Source: WSZJ01 sp964590435
GTDB taxonomy: Bacteria; Planctomycetota; MHYJ01; WSZJ01
Assembly (NCBI GenBank): GCA_964590435.1
Contig: CAZPWT010000040.1
Location: 62,001 to 126,000, forward strand
Length of the DNA: 64,000 nt
Direction of reading: 5' to 3'
Shown: positions 25,743 to 35,755 of the stretch, one piece after another
Numbering within the stretch: the stretch's first letter is position 1
How the letters are laid out: each line of letters begins with the position of its first letter
Made by a program: the position numbers and the translations under genes
Notes under the pieces: generated by a model
The model's input: only the letters and a program-made list of their open reading frames with translations
What the model was told of the DNA's origin: nothing
The model's database searches: none

Positions 25743-28700
25743 ATGGAAAACCCCCCTCCAGCACCCGACGACCGGAAGCCCATGCTCGACGCCACCGTCC
25801 TCGCGGGCGGCACGCCGACGGTGGTGCCGGGGGGCGCCTCGCCGGGCGGCGGCGGTCCCGGCGAGACGCGGGAACGCCTCGGACCGTACCGGCTCCTGCG
25901 GCGGCTCGGCGGCGGAGGCATGGGCCAGATCTACCTCGCCGTCCAGGAATCCCTCGGGAGGCAGGTCGCCCTCAAGATCCTGCCGCCGGGATTCATGGAA
26001 GGCTCCGGCGCATTCGAACGCTTCCAGCGCGAAATCCAGGTCCTGTCGCAGCTCCAGCACCCGAACATCTGCGCGGTGCTGGAAGCGGGCTCGCAGGACG
26101 GGACGCACTTCTATGCGATGGAGTTCCTGCGCGGCATGGATCTCGCGCGCGTCCTGAAGACGCAGCGCCTGGACGAACGCCGCGCCGCGGCCGTGGCGGT
26201 GCAGGTGGCCCGGGCGCTCCATTTCGCCCACCAGAAAGGGATCATTCACCGCGACATCAAGCCCCTGAACGTCATGCTCGTGCGCGGCGAGCGCCTCCGG
26301 GCAGGAGGCGCTTCGCATGGCTCGGGGACCACGCTGGGGACCTCGCTGTTCCGGTTTTTCCGCAAGCGCGTGAAGGAGGCGGGCGCGGCGGCGGCGGCGG
26401 CCGGCCCTGCGGTCGTGGAAAGCACGATGGCCGACCCGCATGCGCCGTCGCCGGAGTACGAGGACCGCGCCTACGTGATCGACTTCGGCCTGGCGCGGGA
26501 CGGGGCGCGGAGCGGGTCGGGGCTGACGGTGACGGGGGAAGTCGTCGGGACGCCGTCGTACATGGCGCCGGAGCAGGCGCGGGGGGAGCAGGACCTGATC
26601 GGGCCGGCGACGGACGTCTACTCTCTGGGCGCGACGCTGTACGAGATGCTGACGCTGCGGCCGCCGTTCACGGGGGAATCCGTCGCGGAGGTGATCCACA
26701 ACGTGATCCACTCCGACGCCATTCCGCCGCGCCGCCTGGTCCCGGCCATCGACCGCGATCTCGAGACGATCGTGATGAAGGCGCTCGAGAAGTCGGCGGG
26801 ACGCCGCTACGCGTCTGCCGCGGGAATGGCCGACGATCTCGAGCGCTGGCTCGCGGGCCTCCCGATCCTCGCACGCCCCGCTTCCCTCGCCTACCGTCTC
26901 GCACGCAGGATCGCGCGCAACCGGGCGGCCGCCGCCGCCATCGCCGTCGCGGCCTCCATCGCCCTCGCGGGCGCATGGGCCAACTACCGACCGGGCCGCA
27001 TCGAGTTCCTCGGCGATCTCGAGGGTTGCCGCTTCTTCGTCGGGCCCGACGAGGCCTCCCCGGACGGCGCCACCATCTGGCCCCCGGGAAAACGCCGCGT
27101 GCGCGTGGTCCGTGAAGGGTTTGAGCCGCTCGAGCGCGACGTCACCGTGGGCTCCGGCGGGCGTGAACAGGTCGAGGTGGCGCTCGTGTCCAGCTTCGGC
27201 CGGCTGGACGTCACTTCCGATCCCGCGGGCGCGGAGGTCTGGCTCGACGATCGACTCGCGGGGACCACTCCCTACTCCGCGCAGGTGCTCACCGGACGGC
27301 ACGGGATCCTGGTCCGGCTCGCGAACCACGAAGAAGTGCCGCACGCGCCGGTCGTCGAGCCCGGGAAGACGGCTTCGTTTCGCGCCCTGCTCCGCCACGA
27401 GCAGGGACGCCTGACCGTCACCTGCGCCCCTTCCGTGATTACGCTCGAGCTGACGCGCCCCGGGGAGGAGACGGGGCTGTCGCTGGCCGCGCCCATGCGG
27501 GACTTCCCGATCGACACGGGACCGTGGACCGCGGTCGCGAAATCGGAGAACCACGGGACGTCCCGGTTCTCGTTCACGATCAGGAAGGGGGTGACGGAAG
27601 CGCGCCACGTTTCCCTGATGCCGCACCTGCTCTGGACGGCGCAGACGGAGTCCGCGAACTGCCAGATCGGGGACCTGGACGGAGACGGGCTCGACGACAT
27701 CATCTCGAAGTCGCCGAATCCGCCGCGCATCCGGGGGATCCGCGGCGCCACGGGGCAGACGATCTGGGTCCGCGACGCGCCCGATCCGCCGGGAGACGGG
27801 ACGGAGTTCGCCCTCGTGCTGGACGTCGACGGGGACCTGGAGAACGACGTCCTCTTCGTCGATCACCGGGGCCACGTCGTCCAGCTTGACGGCCCCACGG
27901 GAAACGTCCGCCGCACGATTCCCGCTCCCGGGGCCCGCGACGTCGTCGAGTTCGGCGACATCGACGGAGACGCGCTTCCCGAACTGCTCCTCCTCACCGC
28001 GGACTCGGTCGCGGCGTGGGATCCCCGCGCCGCCCGGGAACGGTGGCGGTTCCGGGGACTCCCGGAGGTCAACGCGCTTCCCGGCCGCCTCAACAAGGAC
28101 GCGGTCCCCGACGTGATCGCGTGGCGGACGAGCTGGGGGGCGGTCGCGGACACGCGGTCCGGATTCGTGGCGGCGCTGGACGGGAGGGACGGAAGCGTGC
28201 TGTGGAGGACGGAGGAGCCGCCGGAGTCGACGCCGCAGGTGGCGGATTTCGACGGGGATGGGCTGGACGACGTCTTCTTCGCGAACGCGCGGAAGGCGGG
28301 GTCGGCGAAGTTCTGGCTGTCGGGGCTGGACGGCGGGGTGATCCACACGGCCCCGGCGGGCGGCGGGTTGCACAGCGACACGGCCGGGGACATGGACGGC
28401 GATGGGTTCCCGGAGGTGCTCCGTTCGACTCCCCCGGACGGCCTGTCGGTGTTCGACGGGCGTACGCGCGAGCGGGTTCACGTCTATCCGGGGCTGGGCG
28501 GCTGGAACCCGCCGGTCCTCGCGGACACGACGGGGGATGGACGCCCGGAGATCCTGGTGATGGGGCCCGGCGGGATTCACATCGTGGACCACGCACAGCG
28601 CAGGACGGTCGGGGTGCTGGCGACCCCGTCGTGCGACCGCCGCGCCGCGCTGGCCGACCTCGACGGCGACGGACGGCAGGATTTCGTCGTGCCCTGCAGC

Positions 28701-30842
28701 GACGGCACCGTCCGCGCATTCGCGCTCGAGCCGCCCCCCGTCCTCTGGAAATCGAGGGCGTCGGATTACAACGCCGTGACCGTCATGCAGGTCCCCGGCG
28801 CCGAACCCGCCCTGCTGGTCCAGGACGCGGACGGCTCCCTGTTGCGTCCCGGCGACGGTTTCCGACTCGGCGCTTCCACACGCCTCTCCGGCAAGGCCGC
28901 CTTCTATCGCACGCCGGACGGCCGTGCCCGGGCGTTCGTCGCGGGGAACACGCGCTCGGTCGATCTCGAATCGCTGGACACGCTGTGGGAAAGCCCGGCC
29001 TGCATGGGTCTCTCCTGGCCCTTCGTCGCCGACCTCACCGGCGACGGGTACCCGGATTGCCTCTCCGGGGACCTGGTCTGGAACAACCCCGTCGGCGTCT
29101 ACGACGGCAAGTCCGGGCAATTGCTCTGGAAGCGCCTGGACCTGCGGCGCATGACCTACGTGCACGACGCCTATGCCGAAGGGCTGCTCTGGATCGCCGC
29201 GCCGGACGGCCTGCATGCCGTGCGGCCGCTGACGGGCGAAGACGTCCGGGTGCACCGTTTCCAGGCGCGCCCGTGCTCCGTTCGCGCGGTGGACCGCGAT
29301 CTCGTCGTCGGCGTCACCGACGGGCATATCATCCGGTTTCGCCCGTCTCCGGACGGGTCCATCTCCGAAACCTGGCGCGCGCTCACCCCCTCCGGCATGA
29401 CCTCCACGTCCCCCGCGATCGGCGCCCGGCGAGCCGTGGCCGTGGCGCTCTCCGGCGTCCTCACCTCGGTGGACCTCGAGACCGGCCGCGTCTCATGGAG
29501 CCGCAGGTTCCCCGGTTCGGCGCACGGCGGTCCCGCGCTTCGGGACCTGGACAGCGACGGGATCGAAGAAGCGGCCGTGGCGTGCCGGTCGGGATGGGTC
29601 CTGGTGTTTTCGGGGACCGACGGCGCAGAGCGCTCCCGCGCCAACCTCCGGGGGGAAACGGGCGAGACCACGCCGTTGTGGATCGACGCGGACGGCGAAG
29701 GCGACCCGGAAATCGTGTTCACGAACCGCGACGGGTTCACGTACGCGCTGCGCGTGACTCCGCCTTCGGTCCGGCCGGTGCGCTGGCCCTCGAACGTCTC
29801 CAACCAGGCGGTCGCCCACGCGGGCTTCCCGGCCGCAGAGGCCCTTCGTCTCGCCGCGGAGATGCTCGCCACGGGCCGCGACGCCGACCTTCCGGACCTC
29901 GCGCGCCGCATGCCGACCGCCTTCACGTGTGCCCGCGCCGCCCGGGCCTGTGCCGCGCTGGGGCGCAGGTCCGAGGCGGCCGCATTCGCGGAAGAAGCGC
30001 GCCGGCGGGGCGCCCGCCTCGCGGAACTCGAGTTCCTCCGGTGCGCGGAACTTCCGCCCGGACAGGGACCCGCGGAACTGGCGCGTGCGCTCGCCGAACT
30101 CCCCTTGCGGCAGTTGCTCCGGATTCCCGTCCCGGCCGCGGCCACGCCGCTGGGCCGCGCCGCGGCCGATTCGCTCGCCCTCACCCCCGGCGTTTCTCCC
30201 GAGCGCGCCGTGACCGTCCTCACCATCTCCGGCCTTCGCGAACGGGCCGTCGCCGCCACCAGGGCCGCCGTCGCCTCGGGCGTCGACCCCGGACCGCTTC
30301 TCCTCGCCCGCGGACGCGCCGCCGCGGCCGCGGGGCGTGACGAGGAAGCGGTCGAGGACCTGCGGGCGGCGGCCGAGATCCGGTCGAGCGCCGAGGAAGC
30401 GCGGGCGGAGCTGGCGTCGCTCGCGGGGCTGGCGGTGGATTTCATGGTGCGAGGAACCAGCGCCTGGCAGCGCGGCGACACTGCGGGTGCGCTGGAGCTG
30501 CTTGAGCGCTCCGTCCGGCTCGACCCGGAGGTCGCGGAGGCCTGGAACAACCTGGCCTGGATAGCGGCGACGGGCGCTGGGGCGACTCCCGAGCGCGGCC
30601 GCCGGGCCGTCGAGGCGGCCGAACGCGCGGTGGCGCTCGCACGCGAAGTGGATTTCCCGAGCCCCTCCACCGTCGCCATGTACCTCGACACCCTCGCCGC
30701 CGCATGGTTCACCGCCGGCGATCCTGCCCGCGCGCTGGCCTGTCAAGAAGAGGCTCTTGCGCTGCCGATCGACCCGGGCCAGCGCGCGGAGCTCAGCGCA
30801 CCGCTGGAGAAGTACCGGAAGGCAGCCGGCGCAAGTCGCTGA
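25743..30842 (+). CDS. Giant membrane Ser/Thr kinase with PEGA, FG-GAP repeats and C-terminal TPR
   Basis: A 1699-aa protein. Kinase domain about 48-370: LGGGGMGQI loop, Lys78 (VALKIL), HRD at 169-171, DFG at 247-249, TPSYMAPEQ. About 60 extra residues (181-242, Ala/Gly-rich with basic FRFFRKRVKEAG) split the catalytic loop from DFG, which is unusual. A membrane segment lies at about 396-415. Outside there are PEGA-like modules (DPAGAEVWLDDRLAG), then FG-GAP motifs (DLDGDGLDDI, DVDGDLENDV, DIDGDALPEL, DFDGDGLDDV, DMDGDGFPEV, DLDGDGRQDF, DLTGDGYPDC, DLDSDGIEEA) and a TPR-like end (GTSAWQRGDTAGALELLER, AEAWNNLAWIA). Same architecture as the 20921-24862 kinase, so probably paralogous. Confidence 0.9.
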   Translation: MENPPPAPDDRKPMLDATVLAGGTPTVVPGGASPGGGGPGETRERLGPYRLLRRLGGGGMGQIYLAVQESLGRQVALKILPPGFMEGSGAFERFQREIQVLSQLQHPNICAVLEAGSQDGTHFYAMEFLRGMDLARVLKTQRLDERRAAAVAVQVARALHFAHQKGIIHRDIKPLNVMLVRGERLRAGGASHGSGTTLGTSLFRFFRKRVKEAGAAAAAAGPAVVESTMADPHAPSPEYEDRAYVIDFGLARDGARSGSGLTVTGEVVGTPSYMAPEQARGEQDLIGPATDVYSLGATLYEMLTLRPPFTGESVAEVIHNVIHSDAIPPRRLVPAIDRDLETIVMKALEKSAGRRYASAAGMADDLERWLAGLPILARPASLAYRLARRIARNRAAAAAIAVAASIALAGAWANYRPGRIEFLGDLEGCRFFVGPDEASPDGATIWPPGKRRVRVVREGFEPLERDVTVGSGGREQVEVALVSSFGRLDVTSDPAGAEVWLDDRLAGTTPYSAQVLTGRHGILVRLANHEEVPHAPVVEPGKTASFRALLRHEQGRLTVTCAPSVITLELTRPGEETGLSLAAPMRDFPIDTGPWTAVAKSENHGTSRFSFTIRKGVTEARHVSLMPHLLWTAQTESANCQIGDLDGDGLDDIISKSPNPPRIRGIRGATGQTIWVRDAPDPPGDGTEFALVLDVDGDLENDVLFVDHRGHVVQLDGPTGNVRRTIPAPGARDVVEFGDIDGDALPELLLLTADSVAAWDPRAARERWRFRGLPEVNALPGRLNKDAVPDVIAWRTSWGAVADTRSGFVAALDGRDGSVLWRTEEPPESTPQVADFDGDGLDDVFFANARKAGSAKFWLSGLDGGVIHTAPAGGGLHSDTAGDMDGDGFPEVLRSTPPDGLSVFDGRTRERVHVYPGLGGWNPPVLADTTGDGRPEILVMGPGGIHIVDHAQRRTVGVLATPSCDRRAALADLDGDGRQDFVVPCSDGTVRAFALEPPPVLWKSRASDYNAVTVMQVPGAEPALLVQDADGSLLRPGDGFRLGASTRLSGKAAFYRTPDGRARAFVAGNTRSVDLESLDTLWESPACMGLSWPFVADLTGDGYPDCLSGDLVWNNPVGVYDGKSGQLLWKRLDLRRMTYVHDAYAEGLLWIAAPDGLHAVRPLTGEDVRVHRFQARPCSVRAVDRDLVVGVTDGHIIRFRPSPDGSISETWRALTPSGMTSTSPAIGARRAVAVALSGVLTSVDLETGRVSWSRRFPGSAHGGPALRDLDSDGIEEAAVACRSGWVLVFSGTDGAERSRANLRGETGETTPLWIDADGEGDPEIVFTNRDGFTYALRVTPPSVRPVRWPSNVSNQAVAHAGFPAAEALRLAAEMLATGRDADLPDLARRMPTAFTCARAARACAALGRRSEAAAFAEEARRRGARLAELEFLRCAELPPGQGPAELARALAELPLRQLLRIPVPAAATPLGRAAADSLALTPGVSPERAVTVLTISGLRERAVAATRAAVASGVDPGPLLLARGRAAAAAGRDEEAVEDLRAAAEIRSSAEEARAELASLAGLAVDFMVRGTSAWQRGDTAGALELLERSVRLDPEVAEAWNNLAWIAATGAGATPERGRRAVEAAERAVALAREVDFPSPSTVAMYLDTLAAAWFTAGDPARALACQEEALALPIDPGQRAELSAPLEKYRKAAGASR

Positions 30843-30902
30843 GAGAGCGCGAGGAGCCATCGCGCGCCGTCGGCGATCGGACCTCGCGTCCCGCCGGCGA
30901 TC

Positions 30903-32798
30903 CTACTGGGCCGCGCGCACAAGCCACTCCCGGAGGATGGCGCGAAGCGCGGCGGGATCGGCTTTCCACGCGGCCGCCCAGCGGGCCAGGTCCGCGGCGG
31001 CGGGGGCCGTGCCCGCAAGGGCACGGTGCTGGCGCTCGAGCCACAGGCGCCCGAACGCATCGCTGCGCACCAGCTCCGGCCCGAGGCCCTTCACCGCCGG
31101 CGGCGCCGCCGGGTCCTCGGGCCGCCGGCCGGCCACGCGTGCGAGAAGCGCGGTCGCGGCGGATGCGGGGTCCGGGAAGCGGCGTTGGGCGGGGCCGTCG
31201 GCGAGCCAGCGGGACCAGGTGGCGGCGAGGTCGCCGGCGCCGTTTGCCCAGGCGACGGAGTCCGCGGCGAGGTCGACTCCCTCGGGGAGGAACGGACCGG
31301 TCATGTCGAGGTGGCCGAGATCGCGCGCCAGGAGCACGCGCCAGAAATCGGCGTCCGCGAGGATGTCGTCGGCCACGCCGGCGGGAGCGAGGGCAGCGAG
31401 GCGCTCCGTGGCGGCGGGGTCGGCCTCGAGCCCGAACGCGCGGCCGACGAGCGCCTTGATCCGCGTGCCGCGCGCCGGCGAAGGCGCCGGCGGACCCCCG
31501 GCCGCGGGCGAGCGGGCGCGGAGCCGGACGCGCGCCGGGACGCTCCGGCCTTTCGAAGGGTCCACGACCACCAGCTCGATCAGCCAGGTGCCGGCAACGT
31601 CGGGCTTCAGCGTCGCCTCGCGCCCGTCCGCATTCCGGATCTCCTCCGTCGATCCCGGGGGCGCGACCGCGACCCGCCACTCCCACTTCAGCCGCCGCCC
31701 CCCCGGCTCACGGCTCTTCACCCCGTCGAACCGCGCGACCCGCCCGGTGTCGACCTCCTGGTCCGGCCCGGCGTCGGCGAAGGGTCGGACCTCCGCGGGG
31801 GCGGCGCCCGACGCGAACGCGACGAGCGCGGCGTACTCGAGGGAGTCCTTGCGGAAGTTGTCGCCGCCGCCGTGCTCGGAGCCGCCGTCGGCGAGCGCGA
31901 GCGGCTTGAGGACGAGCGGGGAGCGTTCCGGGGCGTCGGGGCGGGTGAAGCGCACGACGGCGTCGAAGTTTTTTTTTCGCGAGATGGCGCCGTGCCCCGA
32001 CTTCCCGGGAAGGGTGAGCGTGAACCCGCCGACGGGGAGGCCGGCCTTGCCGTGGCACGACATGCAGGCGGCGTCGAGGATCGGCAGGATCTTCTCGGAG
32101 AACGTCGCTTCGCTGGGCGGCCGTGAATCTGCGGCGGCGCGCGGCGGGAGTTCCGGGCGCGGCGGGAGGGCCGTGCGCGTGGCGACGTCGAAGGGCGACT
32201 CGGCGGGCGGCTTGGGCGGCGTCGCGGGCGGCTTCTTCGACGGAGGCGGATCCGGCCGCCGCGGCGGCGGATCGGGCGGTTTCGCGGGAGGCGGTTCGGG
32301 AGGATCGGTCTTCGGCGCAGCCCCGGGGGGATCGCCGGGCTCGGGTCCGGTCTCGGGGAGCGCGGCGGGCGGATCGGGCGTGAAGACCCGGGCCACGGGA
32401 GCCGGCGCGGCCGGCGAAACGGGCCGCGGCGCCGGAGCCCTCCCGAGGACGACCGCCAGCGTCGCCGATCCCGCCACGAGGACCGCCATCGCGCCGAGAA
32501 CCGCCGGAAGCCACGACGCCGGCGTCCTTCCAAAGTCCAGCTCCCCCGTCGGCGCCTCCTCCGCGTCCGCTCCGGGAGCAGGAGCGCATGACGGGCACAG
32601 CTCGCGCCCCGCCGGGATCTCTTCCCCGCAACCACAGACCAGGGCGATCACGTTCTCCGCGGCCACGCCGGGAACCACGACCTCCGCCCCGCACCCCGGG
32701 CAACGCGCGCTGCGGCCCGTGTTGCAGAGCGGCGCCAGCAGCCGGTGGCCACAGGCGCATCGGAACTTGACCTGCAGGTTTCCGGCCTCCTTCGGCAC
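30903..32798 (-). CDS. Membrane zinc-ribbon/CxxCH cytochrome c-like protein
   Basis: 631 aa from a GTG. Two N-terminal zinc ribbons (FRCACGHRLL with CPGCG; LVCGCGEEI with CPSC) lie before a membrane segment at about 97-119. A Pro-rich linker (120-220) leads to a planctomycete-type cytochrome c domain with heme motif CMSCHG (245-250) and a PKD-like stretch (ADAGPDQEVDTGRVARFDG). The last 200 residues are Ala-rich helices. The layout puts the ribbons inside and the heme outside. It starts 18 bp after the DUF1501 gene stops, so it is the third gene of that operon. Confidence 0.78.
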   Translation of the reverse strand: MPKEAGNLQVKFRCACGHRLLAPLCNTGRSARCPGCGAEVVVPGVAAENVIALVCGCGEEIPAGRELCPSCAPAPGADAEEAPTGELDFGRTPASWLPAVLGAMAVLVAGSATLAVVLGRAPAPRPVSPAAPAPVARVFTPDPPAALPETGPEPGDPPGAAPKTDPPEPPPAKPPDPPPRRPDPPPSKKPPATPPKPPAESPFDVATRTALPPRPELPPRAAADSRPPSEATFSEKILPILDAACMSCHGKAGLPVGGFTLTLPGKSGHGAISRKKNFDAVVRFTRPDAPERSPLVLKPLALADGGSEHGGGDNFRKDSLEYAALVAFASGAAPAEVRPFADAGPDQEVDTGRVARFDGVKSREPGGRRLKWEWRVAVAPPGSTEEIRNADGREATLKPDVAGTWLIELVVVDPSKGRSVPARVRLRARSPAAGGPPAPSPARGTRIKALVGRAFGLEADPAATERLAALAPAGVADDILADADFWRVLLARDLGHLDMTGPFLPEGVDLAADSVAWANGAGDLAATWSRWLADGPAQRRFPDPASAATALLARVAGRRPEDPAAPPAVKGLGPELVRSDAFGRLWLERQHRALAGTAPAAADLARWAAAWKADPAALRAILREWLVRAAQ

Positions 32799-32816
32799 CG
32801 CCGCCTCGCTCCTCCG

Positions 32817-34100
32817 CTACGCCTTCTTCAGGAACCCCACCAGCGGCCCCTGCGGCTTCCAGTCCGGGAAGAACTTCTCCAGCTTCGTGAACCCCAGGAA
32901 CCCGCTCAGCACCTCCGTGAACGTCAGCCGGAAGTCCGTGTGCGCCGGCATGTCGCGCTCCTCGTACAGGCTCTTCGGCTCCAGCCCCGTCCACTTCCCG
33001 AAGATCTTTCCGCCGTCCACCGTTCCACCGGTCGCGAGCATGATGCCGCCGTGCCCGTGGTCGGTGCCGTTGTTCCCGTTTTCCGCGACCGTCCGGCCGA
33101 ACTCCGACATCGTGAGCACCAGCACGTCCTTCATCTTCTCCGCGCCCACGTCCTCCACGAACGCCGCGATCGAGTCCGAGACGTTCTTCAGCATGTCCGC
33201 CATCTGCCCGTCGTCCACCCCTTCCTTGGCGTGGTGGTCCCAGCCGTTGTAGTCCATCGCCGCGACCTCGAGCCCGCACCCGGACTTGATCACCTGCGCG
33301 ATCCCCTGGAACTGCCGCCCCAGCCCCGTCGCCGGGTATTTCACAGCCCCCGCGCCGCCGGCTTTCGAGAGGATGTCCTGGAGGAAGCGCAGTTTGCGGA
33401 TCGTCTCCTGGCCTGCGCCGAGGATCTTGTCGGCCGGGTCCTCGGAGCGCTTCTCCATCCCGCCCTCCATCCCGTCGTCCTTCTTCTTCCCCTTGCCGTA
33501 CTGCCCCTCGAACTCGTCCATCGCCTGCATCGCACGGTCCTCGGGAACCGCGAGCACGGGGAACTGCCCGCGCAGCGACCGGGGCAGCAGCGGCTGCGCC
33601 GCCAGCGCGCGCAGCTCCACTTCCTTGCGCTGCCCTTCGTTCGTCGCCGTCAGCCACCGGTTGAGCCACCCCTCCGTGATCGTCCGCACTCCCGGCGCCG
33701 CGTACTCCATGAAGTCCTGCGCGTCGAAGTGGCTGCGCGTCGGGTGCGGCGACCCCACGTTCAGGATCGGCGCGAACATCCCTTTCTTGTAGAGCGCGTG
33801 CAGCCCCTTCATCGACGGATGCAGCCCGAATCCGCCGCCGAGTTCGAGCGCGCCACCGTCCGTTCCCGGGGGCGGCACTGCGATGGTCGGCCGGATCTTG
33901 CGGTAGGTCGCGTCGGTGTAGGGCGCGACGACGCTCAGGCAGTCCGCGCCGCCCCGCATGTAAAGCACGACGAGCGTCTTCACGCCCGCGGCCGCGCCCT
34001 TGTCGTCGGCGAGGACCCTGAGGGGGAAGCGGCCTGCGGCGAGCGCACCGAGGGCGGCGCCGGAGACGCGGATGAAATCGCGGCGGTTGAAGGCGGTCAT
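32817..34100 (-). CDS. DUF1501 family Tat-exported protein
   Basis: 427 aa from the ATG at 34100. It has a twin-arginine-like signal (FNRRDFIRVSGAALGALAAG). The body fits DUF1501, an alkaline phosphatase/sulfatase-like fold: LVVLYMRGGADCLS near the start, SHFDAQDFME, then DYNGWDHHAKEG, LTMSEFGRTVAENG, GTDHGHGG and SGFLGF. These proteins are nearly always encoded after DUF1800, as here (11-bp gap). Their function is not established; in Planctomycetota they are numerous and exported. Confidence 0.93.
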   Translation of the reverse strand: MTAFNRRDFIRVSGAALGALAAGRFPLRVLADDKGAAAGVKTLVVLYMRGGADCLSVVAPYTDATYRKIRPTIAVPPPGTDGGALELGGGFGLHPSMKGLHALYKKGMFAPILNVGSPHPTRSHFDAQDFMEYAAPGVRTITEGWLNRWLTATNEGQRKEVELRALAAQPLLPRSLRGQFPVLAVPEDRAMQAMDEFEGQYGKGKKKDDGMEGGMEKRSEDPADKILGAGQETIRKLRFLQDILSKAGGAGAVKYPATGLGRQFQGIAQVIKSGCGLEVAAMDYNGWDHHAKEGVDDGQMADMLKNVSDSIAAFVEDVGAEKMKDVLVLTMSEFGRTVAENGNNGTDHGHGGIMLATGGTVDGGKIFGKWTGLEPKSLYEERDMPAHTDFRLTFTEVLSGFLGFTKLEKFFPDWKPQGPLVGFLKKA

Positions 34101-34111
34101 GGGAGTCTCCG

Positions 34112-35755
34112 CTACTGTTCCTGGAAGGTGGGGGAGCCGAGAAGGGCGCCGAGGAGATCCTCGGCCGTTTCGCGGGGCTTGAGTCCTGCCTTGAGGATCT
34201 CGGCGCAGCGGGCCTCCGTGGCCGCGTCGACGCCGCCGGGGAGGATGGTGGCTTCGAGCGCCTCCTTCATCGCGGACGGCTCCTTCGCCAGGATCGGCTT
34301 GTAGTAGTCCGCCGGCATGGTGATGCCGTTCATCTTCCCGGAGGCGAGCCGCAGCGCGAACTGCCAGCGGTAGACGAGCACGCCCGGGTCGAGCCAGGCC
34401 TCGGCCATGTCGTAGTAGCCGGTCGGGTCCTTGCACCGGCAGGTCGGCTGGCCCATCTGGTCGAGCATGCGCAACGTCTCGCCCGTACGGTCGATGTCGC
34501 TTCCCGTCGCGCGCAGCGCGGAGATCGTGAACTCGAACGGCGTCTTGAACTTCACGCGGAAATTGTCGCGCCGGTAGAACTCGTCGCTGAACAGGATCGC
34601 CTGGTAGACGGCCTTGAGATCGCCGCCGGTCTTGAGGAACTCCGCCGCCGCCTTGTCCACGAGCGCCGCCGGGGGCTGGTCGTTCACGAGATGCCGGCAC
34701 AGCTTCCAGCAGATGAACTTCGCCGTGAGCGGGTGCCGCGCGAGGCGCCGGATGATCTCTTCGCCTTCCTCGATCCCCCCGCCGCCCGCCAGGCTCAGGT
34801 TCAGCACGCCGATCTTCTTGGGGTCGTCGTCGTGCCATTCCTTCCGGAACATGAACTCGCACTTGTCCTCGCCGAACGTCACCGTCCAGCCCGTGAGCGC
34901 CCGCGCCACCGCGATCACGTCCTGCTGCGTGTAGCCGCCCGCGACGTTCTCGTTCTGCACCCCGACGGTGTGAAGCTCCATCAGCTCGCGCGCGTAGTTC
35001 TCGTTCAGCCCGCGCTGACGCTCCAGCTTCTGGATGAACTCCGACTTCTTCCGGTTCGCCGCGGCGCGCTCGATCATCTCCTTCTCGCGCTCCGTGAACG
35101 GCCGCTGCGACAGCACGTTGTCGAGGTACACGAGCATCGCGGGGTGCTTCGCGCACGCGAGCAGCATGTCTTCGAATTTCCCGAAGGCGTTCTTCCGGAT
35201 GACATCCTCTTCAAAGTTCGCCGCCAGGAGCTGGCACTGGTCCTTGGACTGGTCGATGCTGAAGTGATTCCGCCAGAAATTGACGAGCACCTCGTTGAGC
35301 TGGCGGCGGGAAAGGGCCGCGCGCAGGACGACCGAGGACCTGAATTCCTCCTGGACCTGGCCGCGCAGCCGGTTGAACTCCTGCTGGAGCTTGAGCAGTT
35401 CTTCCGGCGAGAGGCTCTTGCGGTCGCGGAGCTCCTTCGGGCGGTAATTGTCGATGACCTCGGAGGGGGTCATGAAGATCGACGGGCATTCCTTCCTGAG
35501 CCGCTCGGTCAACGCGGAGTCGTCGAGTTTCTCTGGCTCGAGTTGTTCCATCGCCCACGCCATCCACCCGCGCGAGAGGATGTCGTCGACTTCGCCCGGC
35601 CTCGGCCCGAAGGCGAGGCGATTCAGGCAGTGAAACGCGATTTCGCGCTGGCTCAGCTTCGAGCCGGGCTGGGCCTGCGTGGACGGCGGATCTTCGCTTC
35701 GGCAGCACAACGCCGCGGCAAGCACGACGGCGGCGCACACGGCAGTTCGTTTCAT
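34112..35755 (-). CDS. DUF1800 family exported protein
   Basis: 547 aa from the ATG at 35755 with a signal peptide (VCAAVVLAAALCC, possibly a lipoprotein-like end). Family landmarks: HCLNRLAFGPRPGEVDDI at the N-terminus, LVNFWRNHFSID, HPAMLVYLDN, NENYARELMELHTVGV, GYTQQDVIAVARALTGWTV and FICWKLCRHLV. DUF1800 and DUF1501 form a conserved operon of unknown function in Planctomycetota and other phyla. It is the first gene of the three-gene operon 35755-30903. Confidence 0.93.
   Translation of the reverse strand: MKRTAVCAAVVLAAALCCRSEDPPSTQAQPGSKLSQREIAFHCLNRLAFGPRPGEVDDILSRGWMAWAMEQLEPEKLDDSALTERLRKECPSIFMTPSEVIDNYRPKELRDRKSLSPEELLKLQQEFNRLRGQVQEEFRSSVVLRAALSRRQLNEVLVNFWRNHFSIDQSKDQCQLLAANFEEDVIRKNAFGKFEDMLLACAKHPAMLVYLDNVLSQRPFTEREKEMIERAAANRKKSEFIQKLERQRGLNENYARELMELHTVGVQNENVAGGYTQQDVIAVARALTGWTVTFGEDKCEFMFRKEWHDDDPKKIGVLNLSLAGGGGIEEGEEIIRRLARHPLTAKFICWKLCRHLVNDQPPAALVDKAAAEFLKTGGDLKAVYQAILFSDEFYRRDNFRVKFKTPFEFTISALRATGSDIDRTGETLRMLDQMGQPTCRCKDPTGYYDMAEAWLDPGVLVYRWQFALRLASGKMNGITMPADYYKPILAKEPSAMKEALEATILPGGVDAATEARCAEILKAGLKPRETAEDLLGALLGSPTFQEQ

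Noticed and set aside
25722..29327. A 1201-codon open frame on the minus strand opposite the large kinase
   Set aside because: It is an antisense shadow of a very G+C-rich gene: Arg/Pro/Ala-rich, no motifs, while the plus strand has an unmistakable kinase and FG-GAP repeats. Similar long shadows at 1447-3555 and 5522-8050 (minus) were dropped for the same reason.
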